Assembly: GCF_011762025.1 (NCBI RefSeq)
Contig: NZ_JAASQR010000004.1
Location: 124,001-188,000, forward strand
Direction: 5' to 3'
DNA from: Sphingobium vermicomposti
GTDB lineage: Bacteria > Pseudomonadota > Alphaproteobacteria > Sphingomonadales > Sphingomonadaceae
Length of the DNA stretch: 64,000 bases
In this document: positions 1 to 8,675 of the stretch, piece after piece
Layout of the letters: every line of letters starts with the position of its first letter
How positions within the stretch are numbered: position 1 is the first letter of the stretch
Notes under the pieces: generated by a model
Seen by the model: the letters and a program-made list of their open reading frames with translations, nothing else
Told to the model about the DNA's origin: nothing
Databases searched by the model: none
Position numbers and translations under genes: made by a program

Positions 1-1
1 G

Positions 2-193
2 CCGATGGTCCAGGCCGCCGCTGAAAAGGCGGGGCAGACGATCCCGGAATTTTCCCGGCAATGGAATTTGCCGCGCGGGACAGTAGCCGACCCGCTGGAA
101 GTCGCGAAAGTCGTACTGTTCCTGGCAAGCGACGATGCGTCGAATCTGTTCGGGGCTTCGATCCTGGCTGATGGGGGCTATACGGCGCTTTAG
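2..193 (+). CDS. SDR-family oxidoreductase, C-terminal end (partial)
   Basis: The reading frame is open from the left edge of the window, so only the last 63 codons are present and the Rossmann nucleotide-binding part lies outside. The tail has the classical short-chain dehydrogenase C-terminus: a [18 protein letters not shown] stretch followed by a [10 protein letters not shown] ending, which forms the last helix and strand of the fold. It would be a soluble NAD(P)-dependent dehydrogenase. Substrate cannot be inferred from this fragment. It lies 60 bases upstream of the MOSC gene on the same strand. Confidence 0.8.
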   Translation, partial: PMVQAAAEKAGQTIPEFSRQWNLPRGTVADPLEVAKVVLFLASDDASNLFGASILADGGYTAL

Positions 194-253
194 CGTCGCT
201 TTCGAGCGGCGATGCTGTTTGCTGACGGGCGGACTGTGGAGGGAAACTGATCC

Positions 254-1054
254 ATGATGAACGTCACGGACATCGGCATGACTTTCGTCAAATGCACCCG
301 GTTCTTGGCGGTGGACGCCGTGCGTCTTGAATTGCACGGGTTGGCGGGGGACCGGGAGTTCATCTTGGTGGATCGTCATGGCGGACTCATGCCCGCCCAC
401 CATCACGGGTTATTCTCAATGCTTTCCTTCCGGTTTGACCCGGCCAGCGAACGACTGGTGCTCACTTTTCCAGGCGGACGGGTAGTTGAGGGAAGCGGAG
501 CGGCGGTGGGTGGGGCCATGGCGCTCGATTATCTGGGAATGCGCACGATCGATGTCCGCGCTGTTGAAGGGGATTGGGATCGGCTGCTTACCAAACATGC
601 GGGCAGACCCGTGCGCATGGTGCGCAGCGTACGAGCGGGCGGCGGGATAGATGTGCTGCCAGTGACCTTCTTCACGACCGGATCGCTGCGCGCATTGTCC
701 GAACGGATGGGCGGTCATATCGACCCTCGACGGTTCCGGGCGAATTTCGTCATCGATCATGATCAACCCTTTGCCGAGGACGATTGGGATCGCCGCCTGC
801 TGCGAATAGGGGAAGCCCTGTTGCGCGTCCGCAGTCCTGTGCCGCGCTGCGCCGTAACACATGTTCACCCGGACAGCGGCGCGAACGACGCGGCGATCGT
901 TCCTATCTTGGGTAAATTTCGGGAGAGAGCCCGCCTGCCTGACGGGCTGATGCCAAGCTACGCCACCCCCGGTTTTGCCTCCTATGCCGAGGTGCTGGAG
1001 CCCGGCACGGTGCGGCGCGGAGACGAGGCGCGGCTGATCGACGCAATCGATTGA
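254..1054 (+). CDS. MOSC domain protein
   Basis: This 266-residue protein has an N-terminal MOSC beta-barrel segment (about residues 5-100, including GLAGDREFILVDRHG) and a C-terminal MOSC domain (about 120-260). The conserved cysteine that would carry sulfur or contact the molybdenum cofactor is in the RCAVTHVHPDSG segment near residue 200. MOSC proteins act in sulfur transfer to the molybdenum cofactor or as Mo-dependent N-oxide reductases such as YiiM and mARC types; which applies here is unknown. Two ATGs follow each other at 254 and 257, behind a GGAGGGAA ribosome site. No molybdoenzyme gene is visible nearby. Confidence 0.8.
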   Translation: MMNVTDIGMTFVKCTRFLAVDAVRLELHGLAGDREFILVDRHGGLMPAHHHGLFSMLSFRFDPASERLVLTFPGGRVVEGSGAAVGGAMALDYLGMRTIDVRAVEGDWDRLLTKHAGRPVRMVRSVRAGGGIDVLPVTFFTTGSLRALSERMGGHIDPRRFRANFVIDHDQPFAEDDWDRRLLRIGEALLRVRSPVPRCAVTHVHPDSGANDAAIVPILGKFRERARLPDGLMPSYATPGFASYAEVLEPGTVRRGDEARLIDAID

Positions 1055-1301
1055 CGCATCTGATTCTATTTGTTATAAGAACAACCGTTAATTAATATAA
1101 AGCTTTTGTAAGAGCCGCTTTCGTCCAGGGGCTGCATCAGGCCAGAATCGGGCAGGAAATCTTCTTTCGTCATCCTTGGCCGGGTCACGACGGGCGATGA
1201 GGGAGATCCGGTCCAGTGCGCCCAGCGTCTACTTGGCTCTGCCTGTGAAGCGGGATCATTGCACGGGCCGACTATCAGGTGAAATGCGAGGGTTGTTGAA
1301 A

Positions 1302-2273
1302 ATGACGGCTGGTAATCCGCACCTGGGCGAATCGAAACTCGATCTCGTCATTCTTTCTAAACGGATCGCTGCGGAAGGCGTGGCCGTGTTGGAGCTGGGA
1401 TCGGGCGATGGGTCCGATTTACCGGAATGGCAGCCGGGCGCACACATCGACCTGGAACTTGCCAGCGGGATGACCCGGCAATATTCGCTGTGCGGTTCGC
1501 CGACAGACAGAAAGCGCTGGACGATTGGCGTGCTCCGCGAACCTGAGGGTAGGGGCGGGAGTGCCTTCGTTCACGATGTGTTGAAGGAAGGTATGCAGGT
1601 CCATGTCGTTGGACCCCGCAACCTTTTCCAGTTGGAGCCGAGCCCGCGATATATCTTCATCGCGGGGGGCATCGGCATCACGCCGATCATTCCGATGATC
1701 GCCGCAGCGCAGGCGTCGGGTGCCGAATGGACGCTGGCCTATGGCGGTCGTTCGCGCGGATCGATGGCCTTTATGGATCAGTTGGCGACGAAGGGCACTG
1801 CTGTGTTGGTGCAGCCCTTCGACGAAGTGGGCCATATCGATCTGGCGTCGCTGCTCGACAATCCTGCGTCCGGCACGCTGGTCTATTGCTGCGGTCCCGA
1901 ACCGCTGCTCGCCGCAGTGGAAGCGAAATGCGAGGCGTGGTCTGGCGGGGCACTGCATCTGGAGCATTTTTCCGCCAAGCCAGTGGAAGCGCCCACCTTC
2001 TCCGGCTCTTTCGAAGTCGAATTGGCAGGCAGCGGGCGGGTGCTCACCGTGCCGCCGGGACAATCCATCATGGAGGTTCTGGAGGATGAGGGGCTGGATG
2101 TTCTGTGTTCCTGTCGGGAAGGTGTTTGCGGTAGCTGCGAAACGGCCCTGATCGCAGGCGCGGCGGACCATCGCGATTCGGTTCTGTCGGATGATGAAAA
2201 GGCGCAGAACAGCCGGGTCATGATCTGTGTGTCCCGCAGCCGGACGGGCGAACGGCTGGTCCTGGATCTTTGA
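1302..2273 (+). CDS. PDR/VanB-type oxidoreductase with C-terminal 2Fe-2S ferredoxin domain
   Basis: A 323-residue electron-transfer protein of the phthalate dioxygenase reductase family. Order of domains: flavin-binding barrel with RQYSLCGSP (about residue 60), NAD-binding domain with AGGIGITP (about 120), and a plant-type ferredoxin with C-S-C-x4-C-x2-C (about 270) plus the fourth cysteine in MICVSRS. It passes electrons from NAD(P)H via flavin and the iron-sulfur cluster to an oxygenase. The start at 1302 is preferred because GCGAGGG sits 9 bases upstream; the open frame extends to 1176. No Rieske oxygenase is present in the window, so the nearby P450 (4137-5345) is the likeliest visible partner, by inference. 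Confidence 0.88.
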   Translation: MTAGNPHLGESKLDLVILSKRIAAEGVAVLELGSGDGSDLPEWQPGAHIDLELASGMTRQYSLCGSPTDRKRWTIGVLREPEGRGGSAFVHDVLKEGMQVHVVGPRNLFQLEPSPRYIFIAGGIGITPIIPMIAAAQASGAEWTLAYGGRSRGSMAFMDQLATKGTAVLVQPFDEVGHIDLASLLDNPASGTLVYCCGPEPLLAAVEAKCEAWSGGALHLEHFSAKPVEAPTFSGSFEVELAGSGRVLTVPPGQSIMEVLEDEGLDVLCSCREGVCGSCETALIAGAADHRDSVLSDDEKAQNSRVMICVSRSRTGERLVLDL

Positions 2274-2391
2274 TGCCTGTTCCCCTCGAATCGATCGCTG
2301 CGGCATTTCTTGAAGTGTCGGCGATCAATGCACCGGAAGGCGATGCGCGAAGTCGACGTGAAGTCCATCAGAGAAAGAATGTGAGTTGGTG

Positions 2392-4026
2392 ATGATCGGC
2401 ACGATGATGGACATTGATCTGACGATCGGATCGATCTTGCTGCACGCGGATCGTGTCCACGGGGCCCGCGAAATCGTGTCCCGTCAGCCGGACCGGGGGA
2501 TCGTCCGCAGCACCTATTCTGATCTGCTGGCGCGCGCCCGGCAGCTGTGCAACGCGCTGTTGGACCTCGGTATTTCTCCGGGAGACCGGGTCGGCACCCT
2601 CGCTACCAATTCGCTTCGCCATCTGGAGGTTTATTTCGCCGTTCCCGCCATGGGTGCGATTATCAACACGGTCAATCCACGGCTGTTCCCCGAACAGATC
2701 GAGTTCATTATCAATCACGCGCAGGACAAGATACTGCTGGTCGATCCAAAGTTCGTTCCGCTGGTTCAGCAGATCAGAGGGGCGCTGAAGACTGTCAAAC
2801 ATGTGATCGTCATGGACGCGGATGCTGGCGGCGACCCGGCGCTTCTTCCCTACGAACAACTGGTCGCCAGCGCATCAGATGCCTATGATTTTCCCGCCAT
2901 CCCAGAGCGATCGGGATCAGCGCTCTGTTACACGTCAGGCACGACCGGCGCGCCCAAGGGAGTGCTCTATTCCCACCGTTCCATAGTGCTGCAGGCTCTT
3001 GTTATTTCGGGCATCGACTGGTTTGCCGTCCGCCGTCGCGACAGTTTGCTCCCGGTCGTGCCGATGTATCACGTCAATGCGTGGACGCTACCCTTCGCTG
3101 CCGCGATGAATGGATCGAAGCTCGTCTTGCCCGGCAGTGCGCTGGACCCGCGCAGCCTGTTCGAACTGATCAGCCAAGAAGAGGTGACACTGGCCGCAGG
3201 CGTGCCAACAATCTGGAGCGACCTGATGCAGTATATGGAGATGGAAGGCAAAAGGGTGGACAGCCTGGAACGGGTGATCGTCGGCGGGACAGCGCCGACC
3301 CCTGCGATGATCAAGGCGCTTGACGAGAAATATGGCATCCAGACCTGCCACGGGTGGGGCATGACGGAAACCAGCGCTGGCGGCCTGTTCAACGCGCCTC
3401 ATGATTGGGAGCATCTGGACAAGGACGAGCGGCGGGTCATGCTCGGCAAGCAGGGGCGGACGCCTTATCCATTCAGCATCCGCATCGTCGACGCTGCGGG
3501 GCTGGAAGCGCCGTGGGACGGTAGGACCTTTGGCAGCCTCCAGATTCGTGGACCCAGCGTGACGGACAGCTATTTCAACGGGAGCGCCCCCCCGATCGAA
3601 GCTGCGGCGGACGGTTGGCTTCCCACCGGCGATATAGCGGTCATCGATCCGGCCGGTTATGTGGAGATCGTGGACCGGGAAAAGGACGTTATCAAATCCG
3701 GCGGCGAATGGATCAGCTCGATCACGCTCGAAAATATCGCTTCGTCACATCCTGACGTCGCTGAAGCGGCGGTCATCGGTATTCCCGATCCGCGCTGGGA
3801 CGAACGGCCACTGCTGGTGGTGGTGCCTCGCGCCGGACGTAGACCGGTTCCTGCCGATCTTATCGCTTATTTCACGGGCAAATGCGCGAAATGGTGGATA
3901 CCTGAACTAGCAGTCCTGGTCGACAGCATCCCCAGACAGGGCACCGGAAAGGTCTCCAAGGCACAGTTGCGGGAGGATTATGCAAAGGCGGGCGTCGAGG
4001 GCCTTTCCTATCCGGTGGCGGAGTGA
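2392..4026 (+). CDS. AMP-dependent acyl-CoA ligase
   Basis: A 544-residue member of the ANL superfamily that activates a carboxylic acid to acyl-AMP and then to the CoA thioester. The P-loop-like motif YTSGTTGAPKG is near residue 180, GWGMTETS near 320, the TGD motif (WLPTGDIAVID) near 410, and the C-terminal lysine motif GTGKVSKAQL near 515. Possible starts cluster at TTG 2386, GTG 2389 and ATG 2392; ATG is taken. It lies 118 bases after the reductase and 110 before the P450, consistent with one oxidative gene cluster. The acid substrate may be medium- or long-chain or aromatic; sequence alone does not decide. Confidence 0.9.
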   Translation: MIGTMMDIDLTIGSILLHADRVHGAREIVSRQPDRGIVRSTYSDLLARARQLCNALLDLGISPGDRVGTLATNSLRHLEVYFAVPAMGAIINTVNPRLFPEQIEFIINHAQDKILLVDPKFVPLVQQIRGALKTVKHVIVMDADAGGDPALLPYEQLVASASDAYDFPAIPERSGSALCYTSGTTGAPKGVLYSHRSIVLQALVISGIDWFAVRRRDSLLPVVPMYHVNAWTLPFAAAMNGSKLVLPGSALDPRSLFELISQEEVTLAAGVPTIWSDLMQYMEMEGKRVDSLERVIVGGTAPTPAMIKALDEKYGIQTCHGWGMTETSAGGLFNAPHDWEHLDKDERRVMLGKQGRTPYPFSIRIVDAAGLEAPWDGRTFGSLQIRGPSVTDSYFNGSAPPIEAAADGWLPTGDIAVIDPAGYVEIVDREKDVIKSGGEWISSITLENIASSHPDVAEAAVIGIPDPRWDERPLLVVVPRAGRRPVPADLIAYFTGKCAKWWIPELAVLVDSIPRQGTGKVSKAQLREDYAKAGVEGLSYPVAE

Positions 4027-4136
4027 AGCGTCGGCAGTCCCCATGTTTGATGCAAGGGTCATATGGCGCTCGCATCAGGGGGCCGGGTACGCAGCCAGAA
4101 AAGAACAAACGTTCGCATATTTTTGGAGCAGGTAAC

Positions 4137-5345
4137 GTGGTTCATATCCAGGACGATTGCCTTAAGGCGCAGGATGAATTCCTCCCATTTGGCGACCCGG
4201 AATTTGTCAGAAATCCCTATCCCTGGTTTGATCGGCTGCGCCGCGAACGCCCGCTGCACCGCCTGCCGAACGGCACCTATGTCGTGTCGCGCTATCACGA
4301 CATCATCCGATATGGTCGGCTGCCCGAACTTACGATCCTAGAACCCGCAGGCGCGCCGGAAAATGCGTTCACGACCGGCTTTGGTGACACGATGCTAAGC
4401 CGGGAAGGGCCCACCCATGCAGCATTGCGCGGCCGGACCGCAAAATGGTTCACACCGCCCTTGATCCGCCAATATGCCGCCGCTGCCGAAAAGGTGGTGA
4501 ATGAGATCCTCGATACATACAAGGTGGGAGAAGTAATAGACGGTCACCATAAGCTTGGCATGCTTCCCACCCATGCGCTTATGTGCGACGCGCTGCAGTT
4601 GCCCCCTGACGATCCTGAGCCAGCGGTGATGGCAATGCTGGACGTGATGCGTGGTATCAGTTCGGTCGCCACTGCGAAGGATGACGAGGTCGCAGCCGAG
4701 GGCTTCGCCTATTTGCGATCCAGAGTGATGGATTTTATCGCCTATAAAAAGGAGAATCCGGGAACTGGGATGGCCGACGCGCTGATCGAGGCGCAGGAAA
4801 AGGGTGAGATTACGCGTGAGGAGATGATCCAGACCTTATCCCTTTTCTGGGGATCGGGGGCGCACAACCCATCCTATCTGATCGGCGCGGGTCTGGAATA
4901 TTTCGCCAAGCATCCTGAAATTTATGAGCTTTACCGCGAGCAACCAGACAGACGCCGCGCGATATTGAATGAGATCATTCGCCTGTTTCCAGCTGAACTG
5001 TCCTTCGTCAGAAATACAACTAAAGCCGTTGAAATCTTGGGAACGCTAATTCCCGAGCGCACGCCGGTCCGATTTTTGCTTAATTCGGCAAATCGCGATC
5101 CTGAAGTCTTTCCTGATCCCGACGAGATCAAATTGGACCGCCCGGCCAGGGCGATGCCGCTCAGCTTCGGCGTGGGTCCGCATGCCTGCGCGGGCACGGC
5201 CATCGCCCGGATCGGTGCCGAGATCATCTTCGATGCCATAGCAGAACGGGTCAAGCGAGTTGAAATGGCAGGAGCTTCAGTTTTCGACGCTACAGATAGG
5301 TCGCGGGCTTTTGTTAGTCAGTCCATAAGACTTTATTTAATGTAA
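4137..5345 (+). CDS. Cytochrome P450 with atypical I-helix
   Basis: A 402-residue soluble bacterial P450. The heme-ligand loop FGVGPHACAG holds Cys351, and the ExxR motif is EIIR at 279-282. The start is a GTG at 4137 preceded by GGAGCAGG; it gives the usual length of about 400, while the longer open frame from 4023 has no P450-like N-terminus. The I-helix reads W-G-S-G-A-H-N-P-S at 238-246: where most P450s have Gly-x-(Glu/Asp)-Thr, this one has Ala242-His243-Asn244, so the usual acid-alcohol pair for oxygen activation is missing. It may use substrate-assisted proton delivery or have unusual chemistry. It lacks its own ferredoxin gene; the PDR-type reductase upstream is the candidate donor. 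Confidence 0.9.
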   Translation: MVHIQDDCLKAQDEFLPFGDPEFVRNPYPWFDRLRRERPLHRLPNGTYVVSRYHDIIRYGRLPELTILEPAGAPENAFTTGFGDTMLSREGPTHAALRGRTAKWFTPPLIRQYAAAAEKVVNEILDTYKVGEVIDGHHKLGMLPTHALMCDALQLPPDDPEPAVMAMLDVMRGISSVATAKDDEVAAEGFAYLRSRVMDFIAYKKENPGTGMADALIEAQEKGEITREEMIQTLSLFWGSGAHNPSYLIGAGLEYFAKHPEIYELYREQPDRRRAILNEIIRLFPAELSFVRNTTKAVEILGTLIPERTPVRFLLNSANRDPEVFPDPDEIKLDRPARAMPLSFGVGPHACAGTAIARIGAEIIFDAIAERVKRVEMAGASVFDATDRSRAFVSQSIRLYLM

Positions 5346-5448
5346 CTTTGATTTATTTAATAAAATATCGCGTGAAGTGGTATTGTTATAGATAACTTTA
5401 AATCATCGGAATAACGCTTGCCTTGTCAATTAAGGGAAGAGAAAGATA

Positions 5449-5991
5449 ATGGATCATCGTAGCCAAAAAGAAGTCCTCGAACTTGAGGCGGATATCGAGT
5501 CTGCCTTTGCGCAATTTGAGAAAGATGAATTCAACGATATGCTCGCCGGAGCTCTCGCTGGCGAATATTTTGGGTACTCCACCTTTGCAGCGTTGGCGGC
5601 TGACAGCTCAGAAAAGCCGGAACTCCATTTTTGGGAATGCGCACGAGATATCGAGGGCATGATGATACGGAATCTGGAGCCCCTGCTTGATAGCAGCGGC
5701 ATCCCACGGCCGGAAAAGAGCATGTATGTGGGGATTGGCGAGCGGACGGCGGCGATCTTTGCCGGTGAGCCACACCAGGATTATTGTACCTGGGTTGGGC
5801 CGCGGATCGACGCTGCGCTGACTGGCCTTCTAAGATTGCAGGCGCTTAGTGAGCCGGGACCGGCGCGAACGGCTTGCGATGAGCTTGTGGCTCATGAACT
5901 CGCCCTGATGTCGGCTTGGGCGGTCCTGTCGAACGGTTTCGCAGCAGCAGCCAAGCCTTTGGCTGCGCATCTGAACCGCGGTTTCATCTGA
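5449..5991 (+). CDS. Unknown helical protein, possibly ferritin-like
   Basis: A 180-residue protein I do not recognise. It looks almost entirely helical, without signal peptide or membrane segments. Acidic residues sit in helical contexts that recall di-iron four-helix bundles (GEYFGYSTFAAL near 38-49, ECARDIEGMM near 63-72, DELVAHELALMSAW near 143-156), but the canonical ExxH pairs are not clear, so ferritin-like is only a suggestion. It has a GGGAAGAG ribosome site and sits between the P450 and the class D monooxygenase, 24 bases before the latter, so it probably belongs to the same oxidative pathway. The 103 bases upstream are markedly AT-rich. Confidence 0.7.
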   Translation: MDHRSQKEVLELEADIESAFAQFEKDEFNDMLAGALAGEYFGYSTFAALAADSSEKPELHFWECARDIEGMMIRNLEPLLDSSGIPRPEKSMYVGIGERTAAIFAGEPHQDYCTWVGPRIDAALTGLLRLQALSEPGPARTACDELVAHELALMSAWAVLSNGFAAAAKPLAAHLNRGFI

Positions 5992-6015
5992 TCATCATAA
6001 TATAGGAGAATGGAT

Positions 6016-7233
6016 ATGGCAGGGGAATGTCTTAGCGTAAGTCGGCTTCCCGCAGGCGACGGTTTTGTCGGAGTGGACCGTAAAATTCTGGAGCGCGCGT
6101 CCGCACTCGTTCCTCTTCTCGCAAGCAACGCTGAGCGCGCTGACGCCGAACGTACTGTTCCACAGGAGAATATCGACGCCCTGGCCGAAGCAGGGCTATG
6201 GGGTCTGACGCGTCCGCATTCACGGGGCGGATACCAGACAAACATTCGTACCACCGTCGAGGTCGTTCGCGAACTCGCTCGCGGTTGTGGCTCAACGTCC
6301 TGGATCCTGATGATTTCAACGATCGAGCAGATGGTGATGAGCTTCCTGCCAGCGGAGGCTCAAGAGGAAATCTATGCGCTCAACCCCGATCCGCGCTTCT
6401 GCGGCACATTTGCGCCATCAGCGAAGGTTCGGCGCGTTGATGGAGGGATAATTGTTTCTGGCCGATGGGGCTGGTGCTCCAATAGCGAATTTGCGCATTG
6501 GGCCTTCATGGGCGTTCCAATCCTTGGCGAGGATGGCAACGTTCTATCCTATGGTCAGGCGTTGATACCGACGTCATCCTGCACAATCGAGCGGACGTGG
6601 AACGCTGCGGGTCTGGCAGCGTCGAGCAGCCACCATCTCCATTGTGAGGACATATTCGTACCCGATCATCGGGTCTTCGACGTCATGGCGGCAGGAAGGG
6701 GCGAACGAACGTCAGCTTATCCAGGGACACTCTATCAATCGGCGTTTTCCGCGTCCCTCAGCCTGATGAACGCTTCGCCGATGCCTGGTCTTGCTCAATG
6801 CGCTTTTGATCAGACCGTGAAGGCTATCCCGGAAAAGGCGGTCGTCAATACGACATATATGAAGTCCAAGGATGCGCCGACCTGTCAGGTCGATGTGGGA
6901 TGGGCCGCGGCGAGGCTTGAGACGTCGTGCATGCACATGGCTGCGATAGCGGACATGATTGACGCCGCCGCTATGGAAGGGCGCGATCTCACGATATCCG
7001 AAAAGGCGCGCGCCCGCATGGCTGCAGGAGTGATGGGAAAGGAAGCGCGCGACGCCGTCGATCATTTGTTGGACGCCTCGGGAGCGAGCGTATTTCTGCT
7101 CAGTAATCCATCGCAGCGCGCTTGGCGCGATCTGGGCGTCGCATCTCGCCACGCTTATTATCTGAATACGATCTGTGCCCAAATCTATGGGGCCGAACTG
7201 CTGGGCGGCCAGCAAGTCGCAACGCTTCTTTGA
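6016..7233 (+). CDS. Class D flavin monooxygenase (acyl-CoA dehydrogenase fold, HsaA/HpaH-like)
   Basis: A 405-residue protein with the three-domain acyl-CoA dehydrogenase fold of two-component hydroxylases: helical N-terminus with LAEAGLWGLTRPHSRGGY, a central beta domain containing GRWGWCSNSEFAHWAF, and a C-terminal helical bundle ending in ASRHAYYLNTICAQIYG. Family members such as HsaA and 4-hydroxyphenylacetate hydroxylase use reduced flavin supplied by a separate reductase to hydroxylate aromatic or alicyclic substrates. ATG 6016 is chosen because AGGAG at 6004-6008 is 7 bases away, whereas ATG 6010 is only 1 base from it. The aldehyde dehydrogenase follows after 10 bases. No dedicated small flavin reductase is seen in the window. 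Confidence 0.82.
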   Translation: MAGECLSVSRLPAGDGFVGVDRKILERASALVPLLASNAERADAERTVPQENIDALAEAGLWGLTRPHSRGGYQTNIRTTVEVVRELARGCGSTSWILMISTIEQMVMSFLPAEAQEEIYALNPDPRFCGTFAPSAKVRRVDGGIIVSGRWGWCSNSEFAHWAFMGVPILGEDGNVLSYGQALIPTSSCTIERTWNAAGLAASSSHHLHCEDIFVPDHRVFDVMAAGRGERTSAYPGTLYQSAFSASLSLMNASPMPGLAQCAFDQTVKAIPEKAVVNTTYMKSKDAPTCQVDVGWAAARLETSCMHMAAIADMIDAAAMEGRDLTISEKARARMAAGVMGKEARDAVDHLLDASGASVFLLSNPSQRAWRDLGVASRHAYYLNTICAQIYGAELLGGQQVATLL

Positions 7234-7243
7234 GGAGGGATTT

Positions 7244-8647
7244 ATGTCCGAATATCGAATGTTGATCAACGGGCGGCTCGTCAGTGCGGAGATCCACACC
7301 GACGTGATCAATCCCGCAAACGAAAAGGCAATTGCGTCTTGCCCGCGTGCGTCCGTGGAGCAACTTAATGAAGCAGTGGCCGCTGCCAAGGCCGCTGGGC
7401 CGGCATGGGCGGCAACGACAATTGAGCACCGGCGATCAGCCTTGCTCAAGCTGGCCGACGCGCTTCACGCGAAAAGGGAAGAATTCTCAAGGCTCTTGAC
7501 CCAGGAACAAGGCAAGCCACTTGCCGAAGCTACGGCGGAAGTCGACTATACCGAAGACTTTATCCGCCACTTCGCGGGCCTCGATCTTCCGATGAAAGTT
7601 ATCGAGGAGAATGATGTTCGCCGTGTCGAGCTACACCGCAAGCCGCTGGGAGTGGTGGCTGTGATCATTCCTTGGAACTTTCCGGTCTTTATCATTGCCT
7701 TCAAGTTGCCAATGGCCCTTCTAGCCGGAAACACAGTTGTGATGAAGCCCGCTCCGACGACGCCGTTGACAGCGTTGAAATTCGGTGAGCTTTGCGCGGA
7801 GATATTTCCTCCGGGTGTGGTGAATATCATTGCCGATGATAATGATCTGGGCAGCCTGTTAACCAAGCACTCTGATATCGCCAAAATTTCCTTTACGGGT
7901 TCAACCGCGACTGGAAAGAAGGTCATGGCGTCGGCGGCCGAGAGCATCAAGCGTGTTACGCTTGAACTAGGCGGTAATGATGCGGGCATCGTCCTGGATG
8001 ATGCCGATCCCAAGGCGGCAGCACCGGGCATCTTTGCGGGTGCCTTCACCAATGCGGGTCAGGTTTGCATCGCGCTCAAGCGGCTTTACGTCCATGAAAG
8101 TGTCTATGACGCTGTCTGCGATGAACTGATGAAGCTCGCGAACGAAGCGGTGGTTGATGACGGGCTCAAGCAAGGCGCGCAGGTCGGCCCTTTGCAAAAC
8201 AGGATGCAGTATGAAAAGGTTAAAGGGTTCCTTGATGACGCGCGCAAGGACGGACGAATAGTCGCTGGAGGAGAAATTCCCGACCGGCCTGGTTTTTTTG
8301 TTCGGCCGACAATCGTTCGCGATATCGAAGACGGCAGTCGGCTTGTGGACGACGAGCAATTTGGACCAATATTACCTCTCATCAAATACCGCGATGCTGA
8401 AGACGCACTCGCCCGGGCGAACGCGTCTCCTTATGGCCTGGGCGCTTCGGTCTGGTCATCTGATATGGACCGTGCCTACGACCTGGCCGTTCGCCTGGAG
8501 GCAGGCACGGTCTGGATCAACAAGCATTTCGAGGTGGGACCGAATATACCGTTCGGGGGAGCAAAAATGTCCGGACTGGGTGTGGAGTTTGCCGAGGAAG
8601 GCCTTGCAGAATTCACGCAAGTCCGAGTGGTCAACATAGCGATTTGA
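7244..8647 (+). CDS. NAD(P)-dependent aldehyde dehydrogenase
   Basis: A 467-residue aldehyde dehydrogenase that oxidises an aldehyde to the acid. The cofactor segment PWNFP is near residue 145, the glycine motif FTGSTATGKK near 218, the general-base glutamate in LELGGND near 242, and the catalytic Cys275 in GQVCIAL. ATG 7244 is supported by the strong GAGGAGGG directly upstream; the open frame to 7175 runs into the preceding gene. It is 10 bases behind the class D monooxygenase and 28 before the hydrolase, so the three are likely cotranscribed. Similarity looks closest to succinate-semialdehyde or AldA-like members; true substrate unknown. Confidence 0.9.
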   Translation: MSEYRMLINGRLVSAEIHTDVINPANEKAIASCPRASVEQLNEAVAAAKAAGPAWAATTIEHRRSALLKLADALHAKREEFSRLLTQEQGKPLAEATAEVDYTEDFIRHFAGLDLPMKVIEENDVRRVELHRKPLGVVAVIIPWNFPVFIIAFKLPMALLAGNTVVMKPAPTTPLTALKFGELCAEIFPPGVVNIIADDNDLGSLLTKHSDIAKISFTGSTATGKKVMASAAESIKRVTLELGGNDAGIVLDDADPKAAAPGIFAGAFTNAGQVCIALKRLYVHESVYDAVCDELMKLANEAVVDDGLKQGAQVGPLQNRMQYEKVKGFLDDARKDGRIVAGGEIPDRPGFFVRPTIVRDIEDGSRLVDDEQFGPILPLIKYRDAEDALARANASPYGLGASVWSSDMDRAYDLAVRLEAGTVWINKHFEVGPNIPFGGAKMSGLGVEFAEEGLAEFTQVRVVNIAI

Positions 8648-8675
8648 GGAAGTTAAGGCCGGTTGGGAAAATATC

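Noticed and set aside
1419..2306. Minus-strand open frame of 295 codons
   Set aside because: Antisense to the PDR-type reductase with its complete 2Fe-2S motif.
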